A DNA stretch of 57,773 nt from assembly GCA_964544155.1 (NCBI GenBank), contig CAZJAH010000017.1, positions 1 through 57,773 on the forward strand, read 5' to 3'. Under the pieces are notes generated by a model that saw only the letters and a program-made list of their open reading frames with translations, was not told the origin of the DNA and ran no database searches. This DNA is from CAZJAH01 sp964544155 (GTDB lineage: Bacteria > Bacteroidota > Ignavibacteria > Kapaibacteriales > UBA2268). Of this stretch, positions 34,104 through 43,987 are shown in pieces. The number at the start of each line of letters is the position of its first letter. Position 1 is the stretch's first letter. The position numbers were made by a program, and so were the translations under genes.

Positions 34104-36215
34104 TTAATCTTTTCCTGTGCCGCTATCCATTTTCCCGCGGAGAAGCTGAGCATTGATTGCAACAATAACCGTGCTCAGGCTCATGAACACGGCTCCGAGC
34201 GCCGGGCTGATCACTATGCCTGCCGAATACAGCACTCCGGCAGCCAATGGTATTGCAACAATATTATAAGCAGTAGCCCAAATGAAGTTCTGTATCATTT
34301 TTTTGTGTGTTTCCTTTCCGAATATCACCAGTGATGCTATATCTTTTGGCTTACTCTCTACAAGAATAATATCTGCTGTTTCAGCGGCCACATCTGTGCC
34401 TGAGCCAACCGCGATTCCTACATCGGCAGCAGCTAGTGCAGGAGCGTCATTAATTCCGTCGCCGGTCATGGCTACATATTCGCCTTTATCCTGGAATTCC
34501 TTTATTTTTGCAAGCTTTTCATCAGGAAGGATGCCGGCGAAATATCCGTCCAGGCCCAGCTCATCGCTCACGCTTTTGGCTACCTGTTCGTTATCGCCTG
34601 TCATCATGTAAACTTTCAGGCCGTTCTTCTTAAGCGTTTTCACAGCTTCGTAGGAATCTTCCCGTATTTCATCAGCCATAGCAATGAATCCTGCCGGCTT
34701 ATCATCCACAAGAAGGAATACTACAGTTTCCTGCCCGCTTTTTTGGCTTTTATAGGCTTTTTCCGGTACTTCTATGCCGTTATCCTTTAAATAATCGGGG
34801 CTGACAACTTTGATCCAATTTCCTTCCACTTCTGCCTCAATGCCTTCACCGGTAATAGCATTGAATTTTTCAGCTTTTGGCAGCCTGATTTCTTCTTCTT
34901 TAATTTTTTTCATAATACCCGCTGCCAGGGGATGCTCTGATTCAGCCTCAAGTGCTCCCGCAAGACGCAGTACATCATTATCATCATACTCATCATTAAG
35001 GGATCCGAACCTGGTAACTCCAAAATCACCCTTTGTGAGAGTACCTGTTTTATCGAAGGCTATCATTGTGATCTTTCGGGAATTTTCGAAAGCAGTCCTG
35101 TTGCGGATAAGCAGTCCCTTCTGAGCCGAGATCGAAGTAGAGATGGCAACAACAAGCGGCACTGCCAGGCCCAAAGCGTGAGGACAGGTAATTACCATAA
35201 CGCTGGCCATTCTTTCCAAAGAAAAAACGAATGTCTGCCCGAGTATAAGCCAGGTGGCTAAGGTACCAAAGCCTATGGTCAGAGCGATAATTGTCAACCA
35301 GAAGGCTATCCTGTCTGCAAGGTGCTGGGTTTTCGATTTTTTTTTCTGCGCTTCCCGTACCATGTTAATAACTTTGCTCAGATATGCGCTATCGCCTACC
35401 TGCGCGACTTCTACCCTAAGCGATTGATTGCCGTTGATTGTTCCGCCAATGACTTCGTCGTTCTTTGATTTTCTAACCGGTTTTGATTCACCCGTTACCA
35501 TTGATTCATTTATACTGCTCTCGCCTTCGATGATGACGCCGTCAACGGGAATTTTTTCGCCCGGCCGTACAAGTACTTTATCGCCTTTTTCGAGTTCATT
35601 AATTTTAACGTCTTCGCTATTGCCATTTGTAATTTTGTGGGCTTCCGAGGGCATCATTTCCACAAGTTTTTTAAGAGATCTGGAGGCGCCCGCAACGGAT
35701 TTCATTTCGATCCAGTGGCCAAGGAGCATAACATCAATAAGTGTCGCCAATTCCCAAAAGAAGGTCTTCCCTTCCAGGCCGAATGTAGTAGCAGAGCTGT
35801 ACCCCCAGGCAACAGTTATAGCCACGGCGATAAGAGTCATCATGCCGGGCTGCTTATTTTTCAGCTCATTATAAATTCCTTCCAGAAATGGCCGCCCGCC
35901 GTAGAAATATACTACTGTAGATAAGGCAAACAGGATATATCCCGAATAAGCGAACTCCAGTGAATAATTAAGTATTCCCTGTATCATCGGAGATAGGATA
36001 AGTATCGGTAAGGTAATAGCCAGGGATATCCAGAACCTTCTACGGAAGTCTTTTATCATGTGTTCGTGGTGGCCGGCGTGTCCGTGTCCATTTCCCTGAT
36101 CTTGATGTTCATGATTATTATTATTGCCATGATCATATTTTTTTTCATTCTTATGATGATTTTTCTGTTCATTATTATAATTATGATCCTGCTTTGCTTT
36201 TTCTTTTTCCGGCAT
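34104..36215 (-). CDS. copB: Copper-transporting P1B-type ATPase (CopB-like)
   Basis: About 703 residues. The N-terminus is His/Asn/Lys-rich (about 1-55, with GHGHAGHHEH) and replaces the cysteine HMA domain. The transport motif in the sixth helix is CPH (ITCPHALGLAVP), the phosphorylation site is DKTGTLTKG, and actuator TGES and MTGDGINDAPALAAADVG are present. CPH plus a His-rich tail is the signature of CopB pumps (Cu2+/Cu+ or Ag+ export). A GTG at 36221 is an alternative start; neither has a strong ribosome site. Confidence 0.93.
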   Translation of the reverse strand: MPEKEKAKQDHNYNNEQKNHHKNEKKYDHGNNNNHEHQDQGNGHGHAGHHEHMIKDFRRRFWISLAITLPILILSPMIQGILNYSLEFAYSGYILFALSTVVYFYGGRPFLEGIYNELKNKQPGMMTLIAVAITVAWGYSSATTFGLEGKTFFWELATLIDVMLLGHWIEMKSVAGASRSLKKLVEMMPSEAHKITNGNSEDVKINELEKGDKVLVRPGEKIPVDGVIIEGESSINESMVTGESKPVRKSKNDEVIGGTINGNQSLRVEVAQVGDSAYLSKVINMVREAQKKKSKTQHLADRIAFWLTIIALTIGFGTLATWLILGQTFVFSLERMASVMVITCPHALGLAVPLVVAISTSISAQKGLLIRNRTAFENSRKITMIAFDKTGTLTKGDFGVTRFGSLNDEYDDNDVLRLAGALEAESEHPLAAGIMKKIKEEEIRLPKAEKFNAITGEGIEAEVEGNWIKVVSPDYLKDNGIEVPEKAYKSQKSGQETVVFLLVDDKPAGFIAMADEIREDSYEAVKTLKKNGLKVYMMTGDNEQVAKSVSDELGLDGYFAGILPDEKLAKIKEFQDKGEYVAMTGDGINDAPALAAADVGIAVGSGTDVAAETADIILVESKPKDIASLVIFGKETHKKMIQNFIWATAYNIVAIPLAAGVLYSAGIVISPALGAVFMSLSTVIVAINAQLLRGKMDSGTGKD

Positions 36216-36328
36216 TTTCACACAGTGGCCAATTATTAATATATTTTAATTCTGTACGAGTGAAAAGCAGGTTTGTTTTATTATAATGCATAAGCAAAAC
36301 TATCAAAAGTGGAAAGCAGCAATCACTA

Positions 36329-36359
36329 ATAAAAACGGCCGCCCTCACAGGCAGCCGTT
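36329..36359 (-). terminator. Terminator of pckA
   Basis: Stem AACGGC (36334-36339)/GCCGTT (36354-36359) with an inner CC/GG pair and a T run on the minus strand. Confidence 0.82.
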
Positions 36360-36384
36360 CTTTTGACCACATAGGAAAGGGATA

Positions 36385-38049
36385 CTATCCTTTCTCTACT
36401 TCACTTAATCTGCGGGGTCCGGCTTTGAGTACGCTGTCGGGAACCCCGTCTTTATAAAGTTTGAAATTCTCTATATATCGCGCCGCCATGGCATCGTATT
36501 TCTGCCAGTATTCCTTTTTGTCGCCCCAGGCGTTAGAGGGTTCCAGCACGTCCGCCGGCACATTGGGGCAGGTAAGTGGCACTTCGAATCCGAAGAGCTT
36601 ATCCTTACGGAATTCTACATTATCCAGCTTTCCGTCGAGCGCGGCATTAAGCATATTCCTTGTGTGCTTTATACTTATTCGTTTGCCCACGCCGAATTTT
36701 CCTCCTACCCAGCCTGTATTGACAAGCCAGCAGGTAGCGCCGAATTTATTCATTTTTCCTTTGAGCAAATCGGCATATATGAATGGGTGGTGTACCATAA
36801 ACGGCGCTCCGAAGCAGGCGCTGAATGCTATCTCAGGCTCTATTCCGAGGCCAATTTCAGTGCCGGCGATTTTCGATGTATAGCCGCTGATGAAATGATA
36901 CATTGCCTGGTCCATGTTCAGCCTTGCTATAGGCGGCAGTGTGCCTGAAGCATCGCAAGTCAGGAATATAACGTTTTTCGGGTGATCTCTGACCATTTTC
37001 TCGGGGACTGCGTTGGGGATAAATTCCAGGGGGTATGATGCTCTGGTATTCTCGGTCAAAAGGTCGTCATCAAGATCGACTTTTCTGGAAGCCCTGTCAA
37101 AAACCACATTTTCCAGTATAGTGCCGTATTTGCGTGTAGCGCCATATATTTCAGGTTCGTTTTCAGCCGAAAGCCTTATCACTTTGGCGTAGCATCCACC
37201 TTCGAAATTGAATACACCTTCATCGCTCCAACCGTGCTCGTCATCGCCTATGAGTTTCCTGTTTGGATCGGCCGAAAGAGTAGTTTTACCCGTCCCGCTA
37301 AGCCCGAAAAACAATGCCGCATCGCCGCCTTTCCCGACGTTTGCCGAGCAGTGCATGGCCATGACGTTTTCTAAAGGCTTTAAGAAATTCATGACGGTAA
37401 AGATGGTTTTCTTTATCTCGCCGCCATAAGACGACCCCATTACCAGAGCAATTCTTTTTGAAAAATTGATAGCCATGCAGGTTTCGCTGCGTGTGCCGTC
37501 TATTCTCGGATCGGCCTTGAATGATGGCGAAGCTATGAGAGTGAACTCCGGCACATGGTTTTTCATGCGGTCGCGGTTCTCAATGTTGATAAACATATTC
37601 CTTGCAAAATAGCTTTGCCAGGCTGTATCGGTCACTATTCTGATGGGCATGCTATAATTTGGGTCGGCGCCCACATAGCAATCCTGAACGAAAAGCTCTT
37701 CTCCCTGAAGGTAGGCCTGCAGCCTTGTGAATAGAGCGTTGAACTTATCTTCGCTCATGGGGCGGTTGTATTCTCCCCACCAGATTTTGTCTTCAGTCGA
37801 TTCTTCGCGGACAACATATTTGTCATTTGCTGCACGGGCTGTCCATTTGCCTGTATTGACCAGGAATGGCCCGCCGAAAACGATACTTCCTTCTCCTCTG
37901 AATACCGCTTCTTCGTAAAGGGCCGCTTCGGGCAGGTTCCAGTAAACTCTTGAAAGATTGACCAGCCCGTGATTATCCAGTTTAAAATCGCTCGCCAGCT
38001 CTGCCGCATGATCCTGTGCAGGCGTTTTTATCTTCAAATATTTACTCAT
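36385..38049 (-). CDS. pckA: Phosphoenolpyruvate carboxykinase (ATP)
   Basis: About 554 residues. The P-loop GLSGTGKTTLSADPNR, the metal/oxaloacetate motifs IGDDEHGWSDEGVFNFEGGCYAK, and the LTCDASGTLPPIARL segment identify the ATP-dependent type. It converts oxaloacetate and ATP to PEP and CO2. ATG 38049 is chosen because it overlaps the aminotransferase stop (ATGA) with GAGGG seven bases upstream; the frame opens at TTG 38055. The coupling with an aspartate-type aminotransferase suggests an aspartate to oxaloacetate to PEP route. Confidence 0.97.
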   Translation of the reverse strand: MSKYLKIKTPAQDHAAELASDFKLDNHGLVNLSRVYWNLPEAALYEEAVFRGEGSIVFGGPFLVNTGKWTARAANDKYVVREESTEDKIWWGEYNRPMSEDKFNALFTRLQAYLQGEELFVQDCYVGADPNYSMPIRIVTDTAWQSYFARNMFINIENRDRMKNHVPEFTLIASPSFKADPRIDGTRSETCMAINFSKRIALVMGSSYGGEIKKTIFTVMNFLKPLENVMAMHCSANVGKGGDAALFFGLSGTGKTTLSADPNRKLIGDDEHGWSDEGVFNFEGGCYAKVIRLSAENEPEIYGATRKYGTILENVVFDRASRKVDLDDDLLTENTRASYPLEFIPNAVPEKMVRDHPKNVIFLTCDASGTLPPIARLNMDQAMYHFISGYTSKIAGTEIGLGIEPEIAFSACFGAPFMVHHPFIYADLLKGKMNKFGATCWLVNTGWVGGKFGVGKRISIKHTRNMLNAALDGKLDNVEFRKDKLFGFEVPLTCPNVPADVLEPSNAWGDKKEYWQKYDAMAARYIENFKLYKDGVPDSVLKAGPRRLSEVEKG

Positions 38050-39263
38050 AACCAATCCCTCACTAATTTTCTGTCACCAATGAAGAGTTCATTCGGCGAA
38101 TTGGGATCGAGTGCCCATTTGATCCTGTCTATGCCTTCGGTAATATCCTTCACTGCTCCGCATGTGGACAGCCTCAGGTAGCCGTCCATGCCGAATTCCT
38201 TACCGGGAACTGTTGCTACCCTGACTTTTTCCAAAAGGAATTCAGCCAGCTTTTTGGAATCTTTTTCATAATGGCTGAAATCAACAAAGCTGTAGAAAGT
38301 GCCGTCCGGCGGACTAACTCTTATGCCTTCAAATGCTTTGAGCCTTTTGACCATTATGTTGCGGTTATTCTCGAGGGTCTGCCTAAGGCTTTCAACATGG
38401 CTCTGCACACCGTTAATGGCTGCGGCAGCGGCTTTTTGGAGGATAACAGACGGCCCTGAGGTCTGATGGCCCTGTATGTTTGTCATCACCTCGATCAGTT
38501 TTTTGTTGGCTACTGCCCAGCCTATGCGGAATCCGGTCATGGCATACTGCTTTGATACTCCGTTAATGACTATGAGCTTTGAATTATCTGAGAAATCATT
38601 AGTATAGTCATAGCAGTTGATCGGCTTTTTTCCATCAAATATCAGCCTGTGGTAAATATCATCCATTATCAAATACAGGCCTTTCTTTTCGCAGAACTGA
38701 ACTATATCCGAAATGAATTCTTTCGAATACATGGCTCCCGTAGGATTATTGGGGCTGTTTATTATCACAGCTTTGGTATAAGATGTAACTACCTGCTCAA
38801 TATCCTGAAGGCGTGGATAAAAGCTGCCGTCTTCAGGAAATACCGGAACAGGTATCGCCCCGCAGAGCTTGACCATTTCAGGGTAGCTTACCCAATAGGG
38901 CGCGGGGAAGATAACTTCCTCCTGTGGATTGACAATGGCCTGAAGCGCGACCATAATGGCCTGCTTGGCGCCGCCGGAGCAGATAACATTTTCGGGAGCG
39001 ACTTTTCTGTTATAGAATTCTTCCGTGTATCTTATCACTGCCTGCTTTAGTACAGGTATTCCGTCGGCCGGGGTATATCTTATCTCGCCGGTATTGACCG
39101 AATTAACGGCGGCAAGCAGCGCATCCATGGGCGCGCGGCTCTTTGGTTCGCCTCCTCCGAGATGTATAAGAGGCTCTCCTTTTGCTTTGAGTATAGCGGC
39201 CGTTTCATTTAATTTTAATGTGGCCGATTCGCTTATTGATTTACCTATTAAACTGATACTCAT
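38046..39263 (-). CDS. Class I pyridoxal-phosphate aminotransferase (aspartate type)
   Basis: 405 residues. The PLP lysine is in INGVSKQYAMTGFRIGW, with the cofactor-binding motif CSGGAKQAIM, NSPNNPTGA, and DDIYHRL around the aspartate and tyrosine. The ISESATLKLNETAA start and length match the class Ib aspartate/prephenate aminotransferases. It probably transfers the amino group of aspartate to 2-oxoglutarate. Its stop overlaps the pckA start by four bases, so both are translated from one message. GGAGCAACAGGG precedes ATG 39263. Confidence 0.93.
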   Translation of the reverse strand: MSISLIGKSISESATLKLNETAAILKAKGEPLIHLGGGEPKSRAPMDALLAAVNSVNTGEIRYTPADGIPVLKQAVIRYTEEFYNRKVAPENVICSGGAKQAIMVALQAIVNPQEEVIFPAPYWVSYPEMVKLCGAIPVPVFPEDGSFYPRLQDIEQVVTSYTKAVIINSPNNPTGAMYSKEFISDIVQFCEKKGLYLIMDDIYHRLIFDGKKPINCYDYTNDFSDNSKLIVINGVSKQYAMTGFRIGWAVANKKLIEVMTNIQGHQTSGPSVILQKAAAAAINGVQSHVESLRQTLENNRNIMVKRLKAFEGIRVSPPDGTFYSFVDFSHYEKDSKKLAEFLLEKVRVATVPGKEFGMDGYLRLSTCGAVKDITEGIDRIKWALDPNSPNELFIGDRKLVRDWL

Positions 39264-39484
39264 TTCTACCCTGTTGCTCCTGTTTTTAGTTAAATAATAA
39301 TATATGGATAGAGGTATTTCTGCCCGGAAAGTACCGCTCTCGCGGCTCCTATCATATATTCATTGATATATTAAAAAAAAATGAAACGAAAAGAAAGTAA
39401 TTTCTTTCAAAAGTTAATGTTTGTATTCTTTTGTGTTGCTGTTTTATGAATTTCTTAACTGTTTTTGATGCAGTGTTTAGAAAA

Positions 39485-39515
39485 ATAATAAAAAAAGCAG
39501 GCTATCCGCCTGCTT
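39485..39515 (-). terminator. Terminator of the ferritin-like gene
   Basis: Perfect 8-bp stem AAGCAGGC/GCCTGCTT with a TATCC loop and a T run on the minus strand. Confidence 0.9.
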
Positions 39516-39545
39516 CTTAAATTATCATGATACCGGGTAATATGA

Positions 39546-40001
39546 TCAGTTTTCGGTATAGATCTCATCGTCGTAAATTGTTTCGAGCTGAAGCTTATGC
39601 TTTTTCTCTTCTGTGAATAATTTGAGAAAAAGATTTTTGGTATTTGGATCTTTGGATTGTTCAGCCAGTTTGTTATAAAGGGTAGCCGCGGCATCCTCTC
39701 GTTTCATGGCAACAAGCAGTATATCCTGCAGCGTTTCAAACTCAGTATCGTTTTGATTAACAAGGTAGTCACTGAGCTTTAGGTCTGGCACTTCCGGAAT
39801 GAGGTATTCACCTTTGGTATCGGCGGCGGTGATCTTTTTGAGCTGCTCGGCATGTGCATGTTCCATTTGCTCAAGTTCTTCGAGCATTCTTTTGCTTTCA
39901 GGTATTTTTACTTTTTCTTTTAATTCTTTATAAAATTTTGCTGCTTCATACTCTCTCCGGATAGCGAAATCGATGATTTCCTGAAATTCTTTCTCTTCCA
40001 T
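39546..40001 (-). CDS. Ferritin-like/rubrerythrin-type diiron protein
   Basis: 151 residues, one four-helix bundle and no rubredoxin domain. The ligand pattern repeats: REYEAAKFYKEL with MEHAHAEQL in the first half and REDAAATLYNKL with EEKKHKLQLE in the second (E-x-Y and E-x2-H pairs), as in rubrerythrin-type bundles. It may detoxify peroxide or store iron. It lies next to a true ferritin gene but with its own terminator and a 150-base gap. Confidence 0.82.
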   Translation of the reverse strand: MEEKEFQEIIDFAIRREYEAAKFYKELKEKVKIPESKRMLEELEQMEHAHAEQLKKITAADTKGEYLIPEVPDLKLSDYLVNQNDTEFETLQDILLVAMKREDAAATLYNKLAEQSKDPNTKNLFLKLFTEEKKHKLQLETIYDDEIYTEN

Positions 40002-40085
40002 TTTCTTTCCTTTATGGTTTTGTTTAAATCATTGATACATATATATGAATTTTGGATCATATTTGCAAGGTCTTATTTTATTTAT

Positions 40086-40124
40086 TTAAAAAAAAAGCCG
40101 CCCGGCTTGAGCTGAGCAGCTTTT
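40086..40124 (-). terminator. Terminator of the ferritin gene
   Basis: On the minus strand AAAAGCTGCTC pairs with GGGCGGCTTTT over 11 positions with two G-U pairs, then a T run. Confidence 0.8.
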
Positions 40125-40152
40125 CTAATATTCATTTCATTTGCCGGAATAA

Positions 40153-40659
40153 TTATTTGCTAATAACAACTTTATTTCTTTGCTTAAGTTCATTATCCAG
40201 CATAAAGAGCCCTCCTTTTGAATCTCCGGCAAGCTTGAGCCTGTCAACCATTTCGCCTGTTGTGGCTTCTTCTTCTACCTGCTCGTCGATAAACCACTGT
40301 AGCAGGCTGCTAGTGGCATGGTCGCGTTCATCAATGGCTAAGTCAGCCAGTTCGTATATCCACTGCGTTACTTTCTGCTCATGTTCGAGCGCGTTCTGAA
40401 AAGCATGCAATGGTGAATCCCACTGGGAAGGAGGAGCTTCAATCCGGCCAATTTTCACCTGGCCGCCGCGGTCAATCAGATAATCATAAAACTTCAGAGC
40501 GTGCTGGGTTTCTTCCTCGGCCTGGACATGCATCCAATTAGCAAAGCCATTGAGGTTGATCGACGCGTAATATGCCGCCATGGCAAGGTAAAGATTTGAT
40601 GAATACATTTCGCGTACTATCTGCCTGTTGATGGCTTCCTGAATTATCTCTTTAATCAT
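40153..40659 (-). CDS. ftnA: Ferritin (bacterial non-heme type)
   Basis: 168 residues, normal for bacterial ferritin. Ferroxidase ligands appear in order: REMYSSNLYLAMAAYY, EEETQHALKFYDY, ALEHEQKVTQWIYELA and QWFIDEQVEEEA. It oxidises and stores iron in a 24-mer shell. AAAAGGAAAA precedes ATG 40659. It is separate from the rubrerythrin-like neighbour. Confidence 0.96.
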   Translation of the reverse strand: MIKEIIQEAINRQIVREMYSSNLYLAMAAYYASINLNGFANWMHVQAEEETQHALKFYDYLIDRGGQVKIGRIEAPPSQWDSPLHAFQNALEHEQKVTQWIYELADLAIDERDHATSSLLQWFIDEQVEEEATTGEMVDRLKLAGDSKGGLFMLDNELKQRNKVVISK

Positions 40660-40760
40660 TCTTTTTTCCTTTTAATTTTAATAAATTGATTTTAAATAAG
40701 TCAATAAATTTGAACGGCATATTAAATCAATTATTTTATTTTAACTAATATATCAAACCT

Positions 40761-41306
40761 ATGAAATACCTCCTGGTACTTATGGTTGAAGCGTCAGTGA
40801 TCGTGCTGGTATATTACGGCAGAGAATTATGGCACAAATCGCTCCTAAAGAGCCTGGGCAGCCCGGTTATTAGTGCTGCATTCGATAAAAGCATGCTTAA
40901 AGGAGTAAAAGCATCCTGGTACTTTATGTTAGCTGTCTTCCTGCTTTTTATAATTGCAGCCGGCCTGTATTCCGATTCACTTATCGAATTTTTGAATATC
41001 ATTATTTATGTACTATTTGTACCGGGGCTTTATTTTTTAACATCTAAATCTGATCTTTTTTTCGTTAGTGAAAATGGGATTATGTTCTCTTATCTTTCCC
41101 GGCCGAGAATGTGGCAGGAATTTCTTGAGATAGTTCCTGATAAAAACATCGGCCAGTCGATCATGGGTTATACTTTTATCTTTAAAAACGGCGCTCAAAC
41201 CAAGTTCTTCCTGCCAAAAAAGCAGCATGGGGAATTTTACAATACACTCGGGCAGCTCCTCGAAAACTCAGGCTACAGGCATATTCTGCGGGAAGAGCCG
41301 AATTAA
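40761..41306 (+). CDS. Small membrane protein of unknown function
   Basis: 181 residues. One hydrophobic segment at the N-terminus (about 1-20) and two more (about 52-70 and 76-96), then a soluble domain (about 98-181) of beta-strands and a final helix. The soluble part (SENGIMFSYLSRPRMWQEF, then YTFIFKNGAQTKFFLPK) resembles the small PH-like or DUF5673-type domains that follow two helices in some membrane proteins; this is only a resemblance. It is convergent with the serine hydrolase, 11 bases away. Confidence 0.6.
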   Translation: MKYLLVLMVEASVIVLVYYGRELWHKSLLKSLGSPVISAAFDKSMLKGVKASWYFMLAVFLLFIIAAGLYSDSLIEFLNIIIYVLFVPGLYFLTSKSDLFFVSENGIMFSYLSRPRMWQEFLEIVPDKNIGQSIMGYTFIFKNGAQTKFFLPKKQHGEFYNTLGQLLENSGYRHILREEPN

Positions 41307-41317
41307 TATTCTGAATT

Positions 41318-42364
41318 TCACAGCTTCATCAGGGCTCTAATGAGCATAATATAGGGCAGGCCGGGATTACTCATCTGATTGATAGTACCGGCGAGGTAAA
41401 CGTCTTTGCCGGGGTAAAAATAAGCAAAGGCACCGCTGGAACCCGGGTGGCCGATCAGCTCAGGCAGAGGCGAAAATGGCCAGAAAATCCGGGGCAGCTT
41501 AAACCTTGCTATACCCATGCCATACCGGAATGGGAAGAATATTTTCCTCCAGTGCGTCATATCCTTTAAGAATAGAGGCTGAAAAAGCATTCCCTCAAAA
41601 AATGCCCTGAGGAAAATTCGGTTTTCATCTGCGGTAGAAACAATTCCCCCGTCTGATGTGAATGAGCGCATTGCATTGGGCACAAAGCGCGGTTCTTTTT
41701 TGTAGTAAATCGGAGCGGGAGATTTATCAGAAGCATTCTCGTAAAGATAAGTGTTTTTAAGCCCAAGCGGTACTGCAATCCGGCTGCGTATATTTTCGGA
41801 AAGAGTTTTCCCGCTTACATTTTCCAGTATTTTTCCTAAAAGCTGATAGTTTGTATCTGAATAGAACGCTCGCTTTTTATGGCCCGGAATGAACCTCGCC
41901 TGGTTATTCCTTGAAAATGAAAGTACATCTTCAAAGGCCCAGGAAACATCTTTCCCTTTTGCCAGATTGCCGCGCAGGCTTGTACCGTCTTCCCTTTTCT
42001 GTTCGAAGTAATCCGGCAGTCCGGAGCAGTGCGACATAATCTGCCTTACCGTAATACGCCGGCTATAATCTTTGCCCTTATAATTATGCAGTTTTTTAAC
42101 GATATCCGTCCCGAGGTACAGGCTTATCCTGTCATCGAGTTTTATATAGCCGTTTTCAACGAGTTGGAGTATCATTGCCGCGACGTACATTTTAGTAACG
42201 CTGGCGATAAAATAGGGGCTTTCCGGAGCCATATTGCCGGCGGCAACAGTGAATGATTCATTACCCCTGCTAAGGCTTAGAACAGCGCCGAAAATGCTTT
42301 TGCCGTCGGTGCATTTTTCGACAATCTCTTTGATTTGCTCCTTCTTTTCCGAAATAGCCTTCAT
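41318..42364 (-). CDS. Serine hydrolase, class C beta-lactamase/penicillin-binding-protein-like
   Basis: 348 residues with no signal peptide. The SxxK motif is in IASVTKMYVAAM, the YxN motif is in YSDTNYQLLGKIL, and the third motif is HPGSSG near 310. Also present is IMSHCSGLPDYFE. The family contains D-aminopeptidases, esterases and carboxypeptidases besides true beta-lactamases; the missing leader argues against a periplasmic beta-lactamase. It lies after the nuoN terminator on the same strand with its own start at 42364. Confidence 0.88.
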   Translation of the reverse strand: MKAISEKKEQIKEIVEKCTDGKSIFGAVLSLSRGNESFTVAAGNMAPESPYFIASVTKMYVAAMILQLVENGYIKLDDRISLYLGTDIVKKLHNYKGKDYSRRITVRQIMSHCSGLPDYFEQKREDGTSLRGNLAKGKDVSWAFEDVLSFSRNNQARFIPGHKKRAFYSDTNYQLLGKILENVSGKTLSENIRSRIAVPLGLKNTYLYENASDKSPAPIYYKKEPRFVPNAMRSFTSDGGIVSTADENRIFLRAFFEGMLFQPLFLKDMTHWRKIFFPFRYGMGIARFKLPRIFWPFSPLPELIGHPGSSGAFAYFYPGKDVYLAGTINQMSNPGLPYIMLIRALMKL

Positions 42365-42378
42365 AGTGTATATTTTTA

Positions 42379-42413
42379 TAAAAAAAAGCCGCTCCCCGAA
42401 AAAGGAACGGCTT
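42379..42413 (-). terminator. Terminator of the nuo operon
   Basis: On the minus strand AAGCCGTTCC pairs with GGAGCGGCTT over 10 positions, then eight T. It lies 23 bases after the nuoN stop. Confidence 0.88.
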
Positions 42414-42435
42414 AATTTATCAAACTTATTTCATT

Positions 42436-43953
42436 TTACATTCCGAAAAATATTTTAACCGAGTTTTCAGCCCAGGCAACAATCGGTGAATAGAATATAC
42501 CGAAGTATAAGGCAGGAATTGCCAGTGCGTAAAGCAGTACTTTTGCAGCCGGCGAATATGATAATTTCTCGTCGCTCGCTTCAACTCCGCGTACCCACAT
42601 ATTCCTGAATATTTTCACGTAGTAGAATAATGCCACAACGCTATTAAGTACGCCTATGACTGCCAGCCAAATCCATCCTGCGTCAATAACTGCAGCGAAA
42701 AGGAAGAACTTACCAATAAATCCTACCGTAGGCGGAAGGCCGGTTAATGATACAAGGAATATGGTCATTGCCACGCCTAAGGCCGGGGCACGGTAACCAA
42801 GGCCTGTATAGTCATCCAGCTCTTCGCTGCCTGTTTTATTCGCTATAAGAAGGATAACGTAAAATGCGCCGAGGTTCATTATAAGATAAGTAAGGAAATA
42901 AACCAATACGCCCAAAATGCCTGCATCAGTCATTACGGCAACACCCATAAGCATATACCCCGCGTGGGCAATACTCGAATAAGCAAGCATCCTTTTGGCG
43001 TTAGTCTGCCAAAGGGCAACCAGGTTGCCGAATGTCATAGTAATAACTGATAATATTCCTATCAGCTCCGGCCAGTCGAGCCCGCCGAATATATTAAGAG
43101 TCCAAACCTCTTCTGCTGACAAAGCAGGATCTATGTATGTTATCTTAAGGAATCTTATCAGCACCGCGAAGCCTGCCGCTTTAGACGCGATGGATAGATA
43201 AGCTGTTATCGGTATAGGCGCGCCTTCGTATACGTCGGGAGTCCAGAAATGGAATGGTACGGCAGATATTTTATAAGCTATACCAACCAATATCATAATT
43301 CCCGATGTAATCACTGCAAGATTACTGAGCCCTTCCGCGTTGATAAAGGCATTGATTTCATAAAGGTTTAGCGAACCTGTCAGCCCGAATATAATCGAAA
43401 TACCGTAAATCATTATGCCGGAGGCAAGAGAGCCGAATATCACATACTTAAGTGATGCTTCGCTTGCCCGCTTTACTTCTTTTGTGTAGCCGGTGAGCAC
43501 GTAGGAGCTCAGGCTCATTGTCTCAATTGCAAGATAGATCATTATCAGATTAGTAGCTCCTGCGAGCAGGAACATACCCACGGCCATTCCCAGGATGAGG
43601 GTATAGTACTCGCCCATACTTCTGCCGCCGTCATTCAGTTCTTTTGATAAAAATGACATAAGCACTACCACCAGGCTCGATAGAAGTATTAGCCACTTGA
43701 AAAAGTCGGCAAAGGGATCTACCGTCAGCATCATTGAAAATACGGGTTCATTTTGGCCGGACTGGCCAATGAGAAAATATCCGCAGACTACAAAGCCTAT
43801 TATGGCTATAATTCCTGCTATATGCCTTGATTTTTTGAATATCAGGTCGGCAATAATGGCAGTAACAAAAGCGATTACGAGAGTCGTTTCCGCTTTAAAC
43901 AGCGCCATGCTGTTTGCCAGTTCCTGAATCATTGATATTGCTGTTTCGTTCAT
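42436..43953 (-). CDS. nuoN: NADH-quinone oxidoreductase subunit N
   Basis: 505 residues, about 14 membrane helices. The antiporter-like motifs SLSSYVLTGY, FHFWTPDVYEGAP and a helical lysine/glutamate pattern identify it as the Mrp-related proton-pumping subunit N. It is the last gene of the eleven-gene nuo run, 34 bases after nuoM, and is followed by the operon terminator. The length is close to the family average. Confidence 0.96.
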   Translation of the reverse strand: MNETAISMIQELANSMALFKAETTLVIAFVTAIIADLIFKKSRHIAGIIAIIGFVVCGYFLIGQSGQNEPVFSMMLTVDPFADFFKWLILLSSLVVVLMSFLSKELNDGGRSMGEYYTLILGMAVGMFLLAGATNLIMIYLAIETMSLSSYVLTGYTKEVKRASEASLKYVIFGSLASGIMIYGISIIFGLTGSLNLYEINAFINAEGLSNLAVITSGIMILVGIAYKISAVPFHFWTPDVYEGAPIPITAYLSIASKAAGFAVLIRFLKITYIDPALSAEEVWTLNIFGGLDWPELIGILSVITMTFGNLVALWQTNAKRMLAYSSIAHAGYMLMGVAVMTDAGILGVLVYFLTYLIMNLGAFYVILLIANKTGSEELDDYTGLGYRAPALGVAMTIFLVSLTGLPPTVGFIGKFFLFAAVIDAGWIWLAVIGVLNSVVALFYYVKIFRNMWVRGVEASDEKLSYSPAAKVLLYALAIPALYFGIFYSPIVAWAENSVKIFFGM

Positions 43954-43987
43954 ATCTGACCAATTATGGATATTCCCAAAGTACTAA

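Noticed and set aside
35428..35874. Plus-strand ORF of 148 codons
   Set aside because: Antisense shadow of the CopB-like ATPase.
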